A stretch of DNA of 64,000 nucleotides from Brenneria sp. hezel4-2-4 (GCF_013155275.1 NZ_JABJXS010000001.1:682001-746000), one strand, 5' to 3'. Shown: positions 48,057-58,309, counted from the first letter of the stretch. Translations and numbers: made by a program. The notes: generated by a model not told the origin, from the letters alone.

Positions 48057-48887
48057 TTAAGCCGCCGGCTGGTTCAGGATTTCCTGATGCAGCTTTTCCA
48101 GCTCGGGCGTCAGGTAAGGCCAGTTATTCTCTTTAGCCACGTTGACCAGCCACCCGGAGCGATGCCATTCGTTGACGATCTCGTCCAACGCGGTTGCCGT
48201 ATCCTGCTGACCTTTCTTCACCCAAATGACGCCGGGCGACAGCTCCAGCGGCTGCTGAATCGGCACTTCATAATCAGCCCAATCCGGATTAGTCGATAAC
48301 AGATAACGCAGCGAGGCGCCGTCATGCACCGAAGCCGAGCAATTGCCGCCCTTTAATGCCAGCAGCGATTCGGCCGAACCGGCCAGCCCTTTGGTCTTGA
48401 TGCCATACCCCTCCACCAGCGGTTTGGCATAGTTGCTGCCCTGCGACAGGCACACCTCTTTACCCCGCAAATCTTCCCAGCGCGTCACGCCGCTGCCCTT
48501 CTTGATCATTGCCGAGCCGTAAGCGTATTTATACGGCGTTTTGGCGTGATCCAGCGCTTTTTCACGCTCTGGCGTCACCTGCATGTTGGCCAGCAAGGCA
48601 TCCACCTTTCCCTGCTGCAAAAACTGTACGCGATTGGCTGGGTTAACCTGAACAATCTCGGCTTCGGCACCCAGACGCTTGGCAATATCATTAGCCAGTA
48701 CGATTTCAAATCCGGCCGGCTTGTGGGTATTCACATCGGTATAGCCAAGCGGCGGGCTATTGAGAATGACGCCGATACGCACTTTTTTGGTTGCCTGGAT
48801 ACGATCCAATGTCGCATCCGCGTTCGCCTGTGACATAAGCGCCATGCCGAATACGATCAACGCTGTTTTTAGTTTGGTTTTTTTCAT
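48057..48887 (-). CDS. Polar amino acid ABC transporter substrate-binding protein (family 3)
   Basis: Periplasmic binding protein of the GlnH/GltI family, 276 residues. The signal peptide is about 1-24 (MKKTKLKTALIVFGMALMSQ, cleaved near ANA-DA). The family core is GFEIVLANDIAKRLG, LLANMQVTPEREKALD, GKEVCLSQGSNYAKPL. I chose the ATG at 48887 for its proper signal peptide; the longer frame adds 17 basic residues. It contains two cysteines (CLSQ and GGNCSASVHDGASL) that might form a disulfide. The ligand is unknown. The gltP gene next to it hints at an acidic amino acid. Confidence 0.9.
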   Translation of the reverse strand: MKKTKLKTALIVFGMALMSQANADATLDRIQATKKVRIGVILNSPPLGYTDVNTHKPAGFEIVLANDIAKRLGAEAEIVQVNPANRVQFLQQGKVDALLANMQVTPEREKALDHAKTPYKYAYGSAMIKKGSGVTRWEDLRGKEVCLSQGSNYAKPLVEGYGIKTKGLAGSAESLLALKGGNCSASVHDGASLRYLLSTNPDWADYEVPIQQPLELSPGVIWVKKGQQDTATALDEIVNEWHRSGWLVNVAKENNWPYLTPELEKLHQEILNQPAA

Positions 48888-49149
48888 CTTGTTGCGACCC
48901 TTTGATCTACACATCCCCCGGTTCCGGCTAAACGACAATCCAGACCATTAAAAAATCACCTTAATGGCTCTTCAGCCACCGCGACAAATGACTTATTTGG
49001 CTTTAGATTGATGGAATACGCATTTCCGGGCCGTATGCCGGCTTTTATTCGGTACGAGTGCGTGGAAGATAACAGGACACGGGGTTCAGACCCTGCCCGC
49101 CGGAGCGGCCAGGGTGAGTAAGGATACAAGAGAGGAAAGAGTGAAAATG

Positions 49150-50466
49150 CTATCCCTGCCGGGCAGGTTCAGTGCGGATACCGTTCAGTTCGCGTTCATA
49201 GGCGCGCGCTTTTTCCTCGTCAAACTGGTGTTCCCACTTGGCAATCACCAGCACCGCCAGCGCATTGCCCACCACATTGAGCGCGGTACGCGCCATATCC
49301 AGAATGCGATCCACCCCGGCAATAAACGCCAGCCCTTCCAGCGGGATACCCACGCTGCCGAGCGTCGCCAGCAGCACGACAAAAGAGACGCCCGGCACGC
49401 CGGCGATCCCCTTTGAGGTCAGCATCAGCGTTACCACCAGCACGACTTCCTGTCCGATAGACAGCTCAATGCCATACAGCTGCGCAATAAAGATCGCCGC
49501 GATGCTCTGATACAGCGTCGAACCATCCAGGTTAAACGAATAGCCGGTCGGCACGACAAAGCTGGTGATCGATTTCGGCGCGCCGTACGCCTCCATCTTC
49601 TCAATGATGCGCGGCAATACGGTTTCCGAACTGGCGGTGGAATAAGACAGAATCAGTTCATCTTTCAGAATGCGGATCAGCGTAGTGATGCGCAGTTTAC
49701 ACAGCCGGGCAATCCCTCCCAGCACGATCAGAGCAAAGAACAGGATCGCGCCGTAAACCAGCACCACCAGCTTCGCCAGCGGCCACAGCGAGGAAAAACC
49801 GAAATTAGCCACGGTGACGGAAATCAGGGCAAACACCCCGACAGGCGCATAGCGCATGATCATGTGCGTCACTTTAAACATGCTTTCCGACACGCCGCGA
49901 AACACATTCAACAGCGGTTCCCGATTCGCTTTTGGCAAAGAAGACAGCCCCAGGCCAAACAGCACCGAGAAGAAAATGATCGGCAGCATGTCTCCGTCGG
50001 CCATGGCGGCAAAAATATTCGGGGGGATTAAAGACAGCACGGTCGCCACCAGACTATGGGAGCCGCTCTGCACCTGTTCCGTGGTTTTCTCATATTGAGA
50101 AATATCAACCGAGGTCAGCATCGACATATCAATGCCGACACCCGGTTGAAAGACGTTTGCCAGCGTAATCCCCAATATAATGGCCAGGGTGGTGACGATT
50201 TCAAAATAGACGATGGTTTTAACGCCAATCCGCCCAAGCTTTTTTGCATCGCCGACGCCGGCAATCCCCACAATCAAGGTGGCGATAACAATCGGCACGA
50301 CGATCATCTTGATCAGGCGAATAAAGATATCGCCGGCAGGGCTGAGAATATTACTGATAAGCCATTGGCGACTGTCCGGCTGTTCATGCAATACCGCACC
50401 GAGGGCGATACCGAGGACCAACGCAATAAGGATTTGCCAGGCCAGGCTGATTTTCTGTGTTTTCAT
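49150..50466 (-). CDS. gltP: Glutamate/aspartate:proton symporter GltP
   Basis: Inner-membrane DAACS-family symporter, 438 residues, close to E. coli GltP (437). It shares long blocks with that protein (SPAGDIFIRLIKMIVVPIVI, the STASSETVLPRI serine-rich loop, VPTGYSFNLDGSTLYQSIAA, GFVDR-like IAGVDRILDMARTALNVVGN). The ATG at 50466 has GGAAGA five bases before it; the longer frame adds six residues. It is a single gene. Confidence 0.96.
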   Translation of the reverse strand: MKTQKISLAWQILIALVLGIALGAVLHEQPDSRQWLISNILSPAGDIFIRLIKMIVVPIVIATLIVGIAGVGDAKKLGRIGVKTIVYFEIVTTLAIILGITLANVFQPGVGIDMSMLTSVDISQYEKTTEQVQSGSHSLVATVLSLIPPNIFAAMADGDMLPIIFFSVLFGLGLSSLPKANREPLLNVFRGVSESMFKVTHMIMRYAPVGVFALISVTVANFGFSSLWPLAKLVVLVYGAILFFALIVLGGIARLCKLRITTLIRILKDELILSYSTASSETVLPRIIEKMEAYGAPKSITSFVVPTGYSFNLDGSTLYQSIAAIFIAQLYGIELSIGQEVVLVVTLMLTSKGIAGVPGVSFVVLLATLGSVGIPLEGLAFIAGVDRILDMARTALNVVGNALAVLVIAKWEHQFDEEKARAYERELNGIRTEPARQG

Positions 50467-50946
50467 AGCGATCTTCCGTTTCAAAACTCCCCGCCACGAA
50501 CGAATGGCGATAACGCGAATTGCAGCTCAATGCGAGCCGAAAAATAAGCGTGGAGATAGCGAGTATCAGGCATGTTTGATGGGGCAGTTACCGATATTTT
50601 TTCGGGTATCGGTACGCAGAATGAATTACATAATTATGCAATAAAAACCCACAAGTCTTTGTATCTAAAAACAAAACATCAAACATAACTTATTGTTATG
50701 CGGGAGGATGCTACTATCCCGGTACGGTGAGATCAAGCGGATTGTTGATGGGTAAAACCATAAACATGCTAATGGCCTGCATGAATACTGCGGCCTGGAC
50801 GATAGGGTAAACAGGCAAAACAGCGGTGGTAAAACGCGGGCGCAGCCAGATATTTTCTGGCTGGCTAACCAATTAGCCTCCGGCGGATTTCGAGGCGCAG
50901 CCAGACGACAATCTGAGAACGGATCGGCGGTCGCTACGGCAATAAA
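50467..50946. other. Intergenic region with gltP promoter and a small dyad
   Basis: About 480 bases. CATAAC-N5-GTTATG at 50684-50700 is a 6-bp dyad of the form often bound by LysR proteins. AGCCAGA/TCTGGCT at about 50847-50865 is a small hairpin. GGCGCAGCCAGA occurs twice about 60 bases apart. I see no gene. Confidence 0.4.
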
Positions 50947-51900
50947 TCAGATTTGGTAATCAATCACGTTCTCGTCATTCTCGGCGAACACTTTGTCTTT
51001 AATCTCATCCAGGGACAACTCCGTGTTGCATAGCTGGATAAACTTCCAGGCATAGTTACGTTGTAACTGATTCTTTTTTAACCCCAGCCAAACAGTGTTG
51101 GCTTCAAACAGATGCTCGGCATTCAGCCGCACCAGTCCTTTGTCGCGCTGCGGATCGTAAGCCTTATCCGCCAGAATGCCTACCCCCAACCCCAACTCCA
51201 CATAGGTTTTGATGACATCGGAATCCTGCGCGCTCAGCGTAATATCCGGCGACATGCCCGCCGCCTGGAAGGCGCGATCCACGCGAGAACGCCCGGTGAT
51301 CCCCTGACGATAGGTAATCAACGGCGCCGCGTTGAGCATATCCAGCGTGACCACCGGCTCGTGCGCCAGTGGGTGCGCTTCCGGCACCACAATCGAATGG
51401 TGCCAGCGATAATAAGGAAACGCCGCCAGCGAAGGATCGTTAATCAGCCGTTCGCTGGCGATCCCGATATCGGCTTCCCCTGAATGCAGCATCGTCGCGA
51501 TCTCGTCGGGCGTGCCCTGATTGAGCACCAGCCGTACCTGCGGATAAAGCGCCCGGAATGCCTTGATCACTTGAGGTAAGCTGTAACGCGCCTGGGTATG
51601 CGTGGTGGCGATCACCAGTTGCCCGGTATCATTATTGGTAAAGACATTGGCTAAACGTCGGATATTGCTGGCGTCATTCAGGATCCGCTCCGCCACGATC
51701 AGCAGCTCTTTACCCGGCTCGGTCATTCCCAGCAGACGTTTACCGCGACGGATGAATATTTCAATCCCCAGTTCCTCTTCCAACTCGCGAATATGGCGGC
51801 TCACACCGGATTGAGAGGTAAACAGCGCATTCGCCACTTCGGTCAGATTGTAATTACACCGTGCTGATTCACGAATAATCTTCAATTGCTGAAAATTCAC
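50947..51900 (-). CDS. cbl: LysR-family sulfur-starvation regulator Cbl
   Basis: Activator of genes for taurine and sulfonate use when sulfate is low, 317 residues (E. coli Cbl 316). It follows Cbl throughout: FTSQSGVSRHIRELEEELGIE, MTEPGKELLIVAERILN, TYRQGITGRSRVDRAF, LSAQDSDVIKTYVELGLG, ending IDYQI. I chose the GTG at 51900, six bases after GGAG, because it starts the protein at NFQQLKIIRE as in E. coli; an ATG 12 bases earlier is possible. Its likely targets include the sulfonate-type and ats loci in this window. CysB is the closest alternative, but the C-terminus is Cbl-like. Confidence 0.92.
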   Translation of the reverse strand: MNFQQLKIIRESARCNYNLTEVANALFTSQSGVSRHIRELEEELGIEIFIRRGKRLLGMTEPGKELLIVAERILNDASNIRRLANVFTNNDTGQLVIATTHTQARYSLPQVIKAFRALYPQVRLVLNQGTPDEIATMLHSGEADIGIASERLINDPSLAAFPYYRWHHSIVVPEAHPLAHEPVVTLDMLNAAPLITYRQGITGRSRVDRAFQAAGMSPDITLSAQDSDVIKTYVELGLGVGILADKAYDPQRDKGLVRLNAEHLFEANTVWLGLKKNQLQRNYAWKFIQLCNTELSLDEIKDKVFAENDENVIDYQI

Positions 51901-52284
51901 CCTGTACTCCATCACTGTTGCAACATATAGGTGTATTGATACGGAGGAATAATGGCGGGGACAAATAAGGAAATGGTTTTGTTTATATTTTTTTATACTA
52001 ACGCCGATCGCACAATCAACGTTGAGCGACAAATGACGCGGACAAGAATAAAAATAGTTTGTATTCAATGTATTGGAAAAGACATAAAATCATGACGGGT
52101 ATTTCCCCGGCGAATATTTAGATCTTTACGCTATGAATTATTGGTTTTAAATCTAACCAATCCCGCTGCGTGGGAAGGCGTGGACGGGAATATGCGAGGC
52201 GCATATTTACCAAGACAGCCGCGCTTTACCTGCCATACACTACACCGAACGCGGCTCAGCCAACAAAATAAAACAGGTTTTATC
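51901..52284. other. Divergent promoter region of cbl and the DMT transporter gene
   Basis: About 380 AT-rich bases that hold promoters for both genes. I see no stable hairpin and no gene. A longer frame of the transporter reaching 52141 has an N-terminus without membrane character. Confidence 0.4.
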
Positions 52285-53262
52285 ATGCCAACTGGTGTTC
52301 TCTTTGCTCTTTCCGCAGGATTACTGTGGGGATTAGTGTTTGTCAGTCCTCTGCTGGTGCCGGAGTATCCGGCCGCCTTGCAATCAACGGGACGCTACCT
52401 TGCCTTCGGCCTGATCGCCTTGCCGCTGGCCTGGCTGGATCGCCGCAGGCTGCGTCGGTTAACCCGTCAGGATTGGTGGGAAGCGGCCAAATTAACCACC
52501 GTCGGCAACCTGCTTTACTACTTTTTTCTGGCCAGCGCCATTCAGCGTACCGGTGCGCCGGTTTCAACCATGATTATCGGCACCTTGCCGGTGGTGATCG
52601 CCGTGACGGCCAATCTGCTCTACGGCCGCCAGGATGGTCGGGTATTATGGCGCCAACTGATACCGGCTCTGGCGCTAATCGCCACGGGGCTCGTTTGCGT
52701 CAATATCGCCGAATTGAAAGCCTTAGCGCTCACGCTGGACGTCTGGCGTTATGTCAGCGGTATCGCGCTGGCCTTTATAGCGGTTATCTGCTGGACCTGG
52801 TATCCGTTACGCAACGCCCGCTGGCTGCGCGACCACCCAGGCAGCAATCCCACCACCTGGGCGACGGCGCAAGGGCTGGTTACGCTGCCGCTGGCGCTGC
52901 TGGGATATCTGCTGGTTTGCGGCCATCTTGTTTTTACCCGCGAGGAATTCAGCCTGCCGTTCGGCCCCCGTCCCGCGGTGTTTATTCCGCTGATGGTGGC
53001 TATCGGTCTATTTTGCTCCTGGATGGGCACGCTGTGCTGGAATGAAGCCAGTCAACGGTTGCCGACCGTGCTGGTCGGCCCGCTGATCGTGTTCGAAACC
53101 CTGGCCGCCTTAACCTATGCCTTTATTCTGCGTCAATCCTGGCCGCCGTTGTTAACGCTGGGCGGCATACTCTGCCTGGTTGCAGGGGTGATTTATGCGA
53201 TGAGAATCAAACCGAAACCGATGGTGGTGCCGGTGACGGTCGCGGACCCGGTGGGGAAATGA
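52285..53262 (+). CDS. EamA/DMT-family transporter
   Basis: Drug/metabolite transporter superfamily protein of 325 residues with about ten membrane segments. MPTGVLFALSAGLLWGLVFV opens the first EamA domain, and the second domain follows near residue 160. AGG lies about eight bases before the ATG. It is divergent from cbl, so export of a sulfur metabolite (for example a cysteine-related compound, as for YdeD/EamA) is conceivable, though not shown. Confidence 0.83.
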   Translation: MPTGVLFALSAGLLWGLVFVSPLLVPEYPAALQSTGRYLAFGLIALPLAWLDRRRLRRLTRQDWWEAAKLTTVGNLLYYFFLASAIQRTGAPVSTMIIGTLPVVIAVTANLLYGRQDGRVLWRQLIPALALIATGLVCVNIAELKALALTLDVWRYVSGIALAFIAVICWTWYPLRNARWLRDHPGSNPTTWATAQGLVTLPLALLGYLLVCGHLVFTREEFSLPFGPRPAVFIPLMVAIGLFCSWMGTLCWNEASQRLPTVLVGPLIVFETLAALTYAFILRQSWPPLLTLGGILCLVAGVIYAMRIKPKPMVVPVTVADPVGK

Positions 53263-53284
53263 GTACGCATCAGCGCTCCGCGCA

Positions 53285-53785
53285 TCACGCCCCGTGAGCC
53301 AACCGCTCGAACAACGCGGTCAATTGCTGCTCATCCCGCGCCCCCTGATGTTGGGCGGTGACGTTGCCGTTGCCGTCAATGATAAATGAGGTGGGCGTGC
53401 CAATCACCTGATAGCGCTCTTGGGTGATGCCAAGCTGATCGCGGATAACCGGGTAGCTGATGTTTTGCTGATCCACCAACGGGGAAATATCCACGCTGTC
53501 GGGATCGGTATTCACCGCCACCACCACTACGCTGTCAGCATAATCTTTGCTAAGCTTTTCCAGCGTGCCCATTTCGGCCAGGCACCCCCCGCAGCCCGAA
53601 GACCAGAAATTCAGGTAGACGCTTTTTCCCTGCCAGCGCGTCAGATCGACCGGTTGCCCTATCAGATCATACGCCGCCAGCGCCGGCGCTTTTGCCCCGA
53701 CGCTGACCCGTTCTTCTTTACAGCCGCCAAGCAACGTCAGGATGGCCAACAGACAACTGACGATTAACCCGTTACGCCATGACAT
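53285..53785 (-). CDS. TlpA-type thioredoxin lipoprotein of the Fet iron system
   Basis: Thiol-disulfide protein of the TlpA/ResA family, 166 residues. A lipobox LLGGC (Cys22) anchors it to a membrane facing the periplasm. The redox motif is CGGC (Cys65, Cys68) and the cis-Pro loop is GTPTSFI. Its start overlaps the ATPase gene end by 14 bases. Thioredoxin proteins close the Campylobacter p19 locus and the enteric fet locus in the same way. Other fet loci carry two; here only one is seen. Confidence 0.9.
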   Translation of the reverse strand: MSWRNGLIVSCLLAILTLLGGCKEERVSVGAKAPALAAYDLIGQPVDLTRWQGKSVYLNFWSSGCGGCLAEMGTLEKLSKDYADSVVVVAVNTDPDSVDISPLVDQQNISYPVIRDQLGITQERYQVIGTPTSFIIDGNGNVTAQHQGARDEQQLTALFERLAHGA

Positions 53786-54488
53786 GATGATTCACCTCTT
53801 CGCCGAAATATTTACCGTGCTGTAAGCGGATAATGCGGTCGGCAAACTTACCCAGTTCAGGGTTGTGCGTCACCATTACGATGGTACGCCCCTGCCGGTG
53901 CAGATCTTTCAGCAGATCCAGCACCCGCTGTTCGTTCTCTTCATCCAGATTACCGGTCGGTTCATCGGCGAAAATGACCGGCGGTTCATTCACCAGCGCC
54001 CGGGCAATACACACCCGTTGCTGTTCGCCGCCGGAAAGCTGACTGGGTAAATGGCCGATGCGATGTTCCAGCCCTACCTGCTCCAGCACCCGCCGTGCGG
54101 CCGCCTCATCCACGATGCTGTGATAATGCTGCGCCAACATGATGTTTTCCAGCGCGGTTAAAAACGGGATCAGGTGGAATTGCTGAAAAACCAGTCCGAT
54201 TTTATCGGCCCGAAATTTACGCCGCCCCTCTTCGTCCAACGCGGCGGCATCAATACCATCCAGCAGCACCTGGCCTTCGCTCACCGTATCCAGACAGGTG
54301 AGAATATTCATCAGCGTGGTTTTACCCGAGCCCGACGCGCCCATAATGGCGACAAACTCGCCGCGGGCGATGCGAATATTGATATTTTCCAGCGCGGTGA
54401 CCTGTCCAAAGCGTTTATACAGCTCGCGGGTTTCAATCACCGCCTCGGGTGCCGGCTCCACGGCCGGAACATTTATTGATGGGCCCAT
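53772..54488 (-). CDS. ABC transporter ATP-binding protein of the Fet system (MacB/LolD-like)
   Basis: ATPase of 238 residues in the class that serves FtsX-like permeases. Walker [11 protein letters not shown]-loop [15 protein letters not shown], signature [15 protein letters not shown], Walker [13 protein letters not shown] and VTHNPELG are present. It lies two bases after the second permease gene. It probably powers movement of an unknown molecule or thiol/iron handling linked to FetM/FetP. Confidence 0.92.
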   Translation of the reverse strand: MGPSINVPAVEPAPEAVIETRELYKRFGQVTALENINIRIARGEFVAIMGASGSGKTTLMNILTCLDTVSEGQVLLDGIDAAALDEEGRRKFRADKIGLVFQQFHLIPFLTALENIMLAQHYHSIVDEAAARRVLEQVGLEHRIGHLPSQLSGGEQQRVCIARALVNEPPVIFADEPTGNLDEENEQRVLDLLKDLHRQGRTIVMVTHNPELGKFADRIIRLQHGKYFGEEVNHHVMA

Positions 54489-54490
54489 CG

Positions 54491-55630
54491 CTACTCTCCT
54501 TTTAACACTTTAGCCGGTTCGACATGAATCGCCCGTCGGGTGGGAACAATGGCCGCGGCGGCGGCGACCAGCAGAGAGAGCGCCAGCGTCAGCGGGAAGA
54601 CCGGCGCCCGCAGCGAGATCGTGGCATTGAAAACGGCCATCCCCAGAAGCTGCGCCAGCAGATACCCCAGCAGCCAGCCGCACACCACCGCCGCCAACGC
54701 GATAATCCCGGTTTCCGCCAGCATCTGACGGATGATATCCCGCCCGCTGGCGCCCAGCGCTTTCTGCAAGGCGAACTCGCGCGCCCGTTCCCCGACAATC
54801 GCCATCAGCGTCGTGTTTACGCACAGCGAGGACAGCACCAGAATGACGGCGGAAACCAGCCCCATCAGCCCTTTGATTTTATTCAGCACCTGGCCTTCAG
54901 ACGCCGACACTTTGAGAATCGGGCGGATTTCCAACTGCGGATACTGTTGCTGTAAGCGCGCGGCGAATTGATCCACCTGCCCGAGATCGTTGCTGACGCT
55001 GAGCAGCGCATTGCTGATCGTCCCGGCTTTATCTAGCCATTTCTGCGCCAAATCCAGGTTCACAATCAGCATGTTGTCCGTGGCGTCGCCGGATTCCACG
55101 ATGCCTTTAATCTGTAAACGCTGCCTGCTGCCCTCGCCCACCAGCGTAATGCCGTCGCCGACGTTAACGTTCAGCCGCTCCGCCAGCTTGACGCCGATCA
55201 TCGCGTTGCGATCGTCAAAGCTGACGCCGATCCAGTTTCCTTTCACCTGCCAATAGGGCGCGAGCGGACGCAATGATTCAAACCACACCCCCATCAGCAC
55301 CACTTTTTCCAGTTCGGTGCGCGCCATGCCGTACAGATACGGGCTGGCGGCATTGATTAACCCGGCCGGCGCATCATCCACGATCTGCTGAAAGGTCGGC
55401 TGGGGCAGCGAATTCCCGCGCGCCGGGCCGATGTAAAAGTTCGCTCCAAAGGTACGCAGTTCCTGACTCATTTTGGCGTTGATGTCGAAATACACCGCGG
55501 ACATGGCGGTGACAATCGCCGCGCCGACCGTTAAGGCGGCAAACACCACGCTGACCCGCTGCATCCGCAGCCGTAGCGCGCGGATGACCAACCGCCAGAA
55601 CATCCCGTTCATCCAGCCATTAGCGGCCAT
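54491..55630 (-). CDS. FtsX-like ABC permease of the Fet system (second)
   Basis: Inner-membrane protein of 379 residues with the MacB/FtsX layout. One N-terminal membrane segment (about 20-40) is followed by a large periplasmic domain and three C-terminal segments from about residue 260. The sequence EFALQKALGASGRDIIRQML is typical. I chose the ATG at 55630 with GGAGGT five bases upstream; this overlaps the first permease gene by 11 bases. The two permeases should form a heterodimer. Confidence 0.88.
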   Translation of the reverse strand: MAANGWMNGMFWRLVIRALRLRMQRVSVVFAALTVGAAIVTAMSAVYFDINAKMSQELRTFGANFYIGPARGNSLPQPTFQQIVDDAPAGLINAASPYLYGMARTELEKVVLMGVWFESLRPLAPYWQVKGNWIGVSFDDRNAMIGVKLAERLNVNVGDGITLVGEGSRQRLQIKGIVESGDATDNMLIVNLDLAQKWLDKAGTISNALLSVSNDLGQVDQFAARLQQQYPQLEIRPILKVSASEGQVLNKIKGLMGLVSAVILVLSSLCVNTTLMAIVGERAREFALQKALGASGRDIIRQMLAETGIIALAAVVCGWLLGYLLAQLLGMAVFNATISLRAPVFPLTLALSLLVAAAAAIVPTRRAIHVEPAKVLKGE

Positions 55631-56909
55631 ACAGCACCTCCACCGGATAGAGTTTGCTGATGCGCCGCGCCGGGAACCAAGTGCCGATCGCCGCAATCAG
55701 CACCGAAATCACCAGTACGCAGGGGATCACAATCCAGGCAAAGCTGAGCGGCACCCCAAACAGCATCAGGCCGATGGCTTTCGCCAGCCCCCAGCCCGCC
55801 ACACAGCCGGCGATCCCGCCAAGCAGGCCGCTCAACGCCGCTTCCAGATAAAACAGCAGCATAATCTGCCACTGGCGGGCGCCCAGCGCTTTCATCAGGC
55901 CGATCTCTTTCGCCCGCTCCATAATGGTGCTGGTCATCAGCGAGGCAATGCCCATCGCCGCCGCCACCAGCGCCGCAAAGGTGACCACCGCCAGCAACAG
56001 CTGGATCTTATCAATCACCACCCCTTCCGAGGCGGCAACCTGCCAGATAGGTCGCACCACCGAACCGGAAATCGCCTCTTCCAGTTGATGGGCGATCGAT
56101 GAAACATAGGCGGTGCAGTACCACAGGTCATACTCTTCAGCATTCAGCGCTTCCAGATTTTCACGCGCCCGGCGCGACAAATCATTCTCCGGCACCGTCA
56201 GCGCGGAAACGCGAATCGCCTGTATTTTTCCTTCCAGCCCCAGCAAGGCCTGCACCACCGCCAGCGGCATCACCAGTAGGTTTTCCTCCTCGCCGCCGCT
56301 GCTCAGAATGCCGCTGATCCGAACCGTGGTTTCGCCTTTCGGGCCGCGTAACCGCAACTGGCCGCCAGTCTGCCAGTTATTCTGCTGGGCCAGTTGCTTG
56401 CCGACCAGCGTCTCCGCCGCCGCGCCGTCAGTCACCGGCTCCCGCGGCCATTGACCGGCCACCTGCCAGTAAGGACTGACGGCGATCTGCCCGGTGCGAT
56501 AGTCTTCTTCGTCCGGCACCGCCACCGGCTGTGAGAAAAAGGTGCCCAACACCGCCACCGGCTGTCCGTTTATCTCAACGTCGCCGCTCAGCAACGGCGC
56601 AAAGCCGACAATGTTGTTGCGCCAGAAAATATCTTTGATATTGGGCAGTTCCGACTCATCCAGAAAATCCTGCCCCTCCAGCGGATTGCTGCGCTCGCCG
56701 AACAACGCCGGAAGCGCCGCCTGCCCCGCCGGCTCAATCAGGATATTCGCGCCATAGGATTTCAGTTCGCGCGCCATTTTGTCGCCGATATCGATCGATA
56801 CTGCCAACAGCGCCGAAATCAACCCCGCCGCCAGGAACACCGTCAATACCGCCAGCGATTTACGCCGGATATTTCTGCGCCAGGACTGACGTAACATGCG
56901 CCATAACAT
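55620..56909 (-). CDS. FtsX-like ABC permease of the Fet system (first)
   Basis: Inner-membrane protein of 429 residues with the same MacB/FtsX layout. The N-terminal segment follows RNIRRKSLAVLTVFLAAGLI, the periplasmic domain covers about 45-310, and there are three C-terminal segments. RAKEIGLMKALGARQWQIML is the coupling region. It starts two bases after the DUF2318 gene stop. Confidence 0.9.
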   Translation of the reverse strand: MLWRMLRQSWRRNIRRKSLAVLTVFLAAGLISALLAVSIDIGDKMARELKSYGANILIEPAGQAALPALFGERSNPLEGQDFLDESELPNIKDIFWRNNIVGFAPLLSGDVEINGQPVAVLGTFFSQPVAVPDEEDYRTGQIAVSPYWQVAGQWPREPVTDGAAAETLVGKQLAQQNNWQTGGQLRLRGPKGETTVRISGILSSGGEEENLLVMPLAVVQALLGLEGKIQAIRVSALTVPENDLSRRARENLEALNAEEYDLWYCTAYVSSIAHQLEEAISGSVVRPIWQVAASEGVVIDKIQLLLAVVTFAALVAAAMGIASLMTSTIMERAKEIGLMKALGARQWQIMLLFYLEAALSGLLGGIAGCVAGWGLAKAIGLMLFGVPLSFAWIVIPCVLVISVLIAAIGTWFPARRISKLYPVEVLYGR

Positions 56910-56911
56910 GA

Positions 56912-58309
56912 TTATTCCCCTTCCGCTTGTTCGTCGGCCGCCGCCGCTGAACCGACATATTTAGCGGGGTTTGCGCGGAAGTGGTTGTAATTCGCTTCCG
57001 TCGAGAAGAAATAGGTTTTACCACCGTAGCGATACTTATGTTCGGCCTTCACGTTGGTCAGCCTGGAACCGTCCACCGGATCGACCACCTCCAGCGATAT
57101 CACCGTGGTGAAATAGTTGACGCCCGCCGCCAGCGACGCCTGGCTAATCACCAGCTCATTGTCGTCATTGCTCCAGCCTTCGATCGGCACCGGGTTACAG
57201 CCCCCCGCCTTGCCGATGGAGGGAATGAAAATACGCACGTCGCAGGCCACGCAGATCACCTGATTACCTTCCATCACATAACCCTGATCGCCGCACAGCA
57301 GGCAGGCGTCGAACACTACGCCCAGCCGCAGCCGATCCGGATAGCGGTTAATGACGAAAAAACGCACCGCTTTGCCATCATCGGCAATCCACACAAACCG
57401 ATGCAGTTTGCCGTCGCGAATCTGTTCGAGGGGAATATGCACCTTGCCATCGGCGGCCAGCGTCACCGGCAACGCTTCCGACAGCCGGGGGGGCTGTGAG
57501 GCGACTTTATCCCAGTAAAGCTGCGCCAGGACGATCGCCAGCAGCGCAATCAGCATAGCCAGCACCGTGCGGCGCACGTTGCGGTAATCGGCGGTGGCTT
57601 TGCGTCTGGCAATGGCTTCGGCGGCGGCCTGCATCCGTCGGCGCGCGCGTAATAACGGCAGCAGATAGCCGGCCGCCGTCACCGCCATCAATAGCGCGCT
57701 GAGATAATTTAATAAATAGGCGCTATTGGTGACCTGCGCCACATAGCTCAGACGCGGCTTGGTCAGCCCCAGCGCCTGTAGCTTCATCAATAACAACAGC
57801 AGGTTGCCGCTGATCGGCAACATTAATAACGCCGCCAGCAAAATCAGCAGCGGCCAGCGCAGTACGCCGAGACGCCGTACCATCATGCCGCAGAGCGCCG
57901 CGCTGAACGCCAGCCAGCCAAAAGCCGCCGCCACCGCGCTGAAATTCAGCAGCAGATCGGTATTCACCACATGGGTGTTGGTCAATGCGCTCAGGTTGGG
58001 ATCGCCGCCCCAGTGGGCAGCCGCACCGGCAACCAATATTGCCTGCCATAGATAGCCGATACGTAAATGAGAGAAAAACTGACTGATAAGAAACAGCGCC
58101 AGGGTCAGCGCCTGGATGCCGGTCACCCAGAGTTGCAGTTGCTGGCCGTTGGGCATGCGAATACCCACTAGCGTACCCGCAATCAATGCCAGCAGCGTCG
58201 TCCAGACCAACGGCCTGATTTCAGGCGTGGAACGGTGGCTCCAGTTCAGCCCCAACAGCAATGCTATCGGCAGGAATGACTGTAGTGTGGTAACAAAGAA
58301 ATAACTCAT
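56912..58309 (-). CDS. DUF2318 (Fe-S-containing) membrane protein of the Fet system
   Basis: Inner-membrane protein of 465 residues. About eight or nine membrane segments lie in residues 1-280. A C-terminal periplasmic DUF2318 domain follows, with cysteines in CLLCGDQGY and CVACDVRIF and the sequence GGCNPVPI. It matches the third gene of the Campylobacter p19 locus and of enteric fet loci. The cysteines could bind a metal or take electrons from the thioredoxin lipoprotein. The ATG at 58309 has AAGGG four bases before it. Confidence 0.9.
   Translation of the reverse strand: MSYFFVTTLQSFLPIALLLGLNWSHRSTPEIRPLVWTTLLALIAGTLVGIRMPNGQQLQLWVTGIQALTLALFLISQFFSHLRIGYLWQAILVAGAAAHWGGDPNLSALTNTHVVNTDLLLNFSAVAAAFGWLAFSAALCGMMVRRLGVLRWPLLILLAALLMLPISGNLLLLLMKLQALGLTKPRLSYVAQVTNSAYLLNYLSALLMAVTAAGYLLPLLRARRRMQAAAEAIARRKATADYRNVRRTVLAMLIALLAIVLAQLYWDKVASQPPRLSEALPVTLAADGKVHIPLEQIRDGKLHRFVWIADDGKAVRFFVINRYPDRLRLGVVFDACLLCGDQGYVMEGNQVICVACDVRIFIPSIGKAGGCNPVPIEGWSNDDNELVISQASLAAGVNYFTTVISLEVVDPVDGSRLTNVKAEHKYRYGGKTYFFSTEANYNHFRANPAKYVGSAAAADEQAEGE

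Noticed and set aside
48990-49010. GG-N10-GC sequence upstream of the amino acid binding-protein gene as a sigma-54 promoter
   Set aside because: The spacing fits but the -12 side reads AGAGC and the -24 side lacks TGGCAC, so the match is poor.
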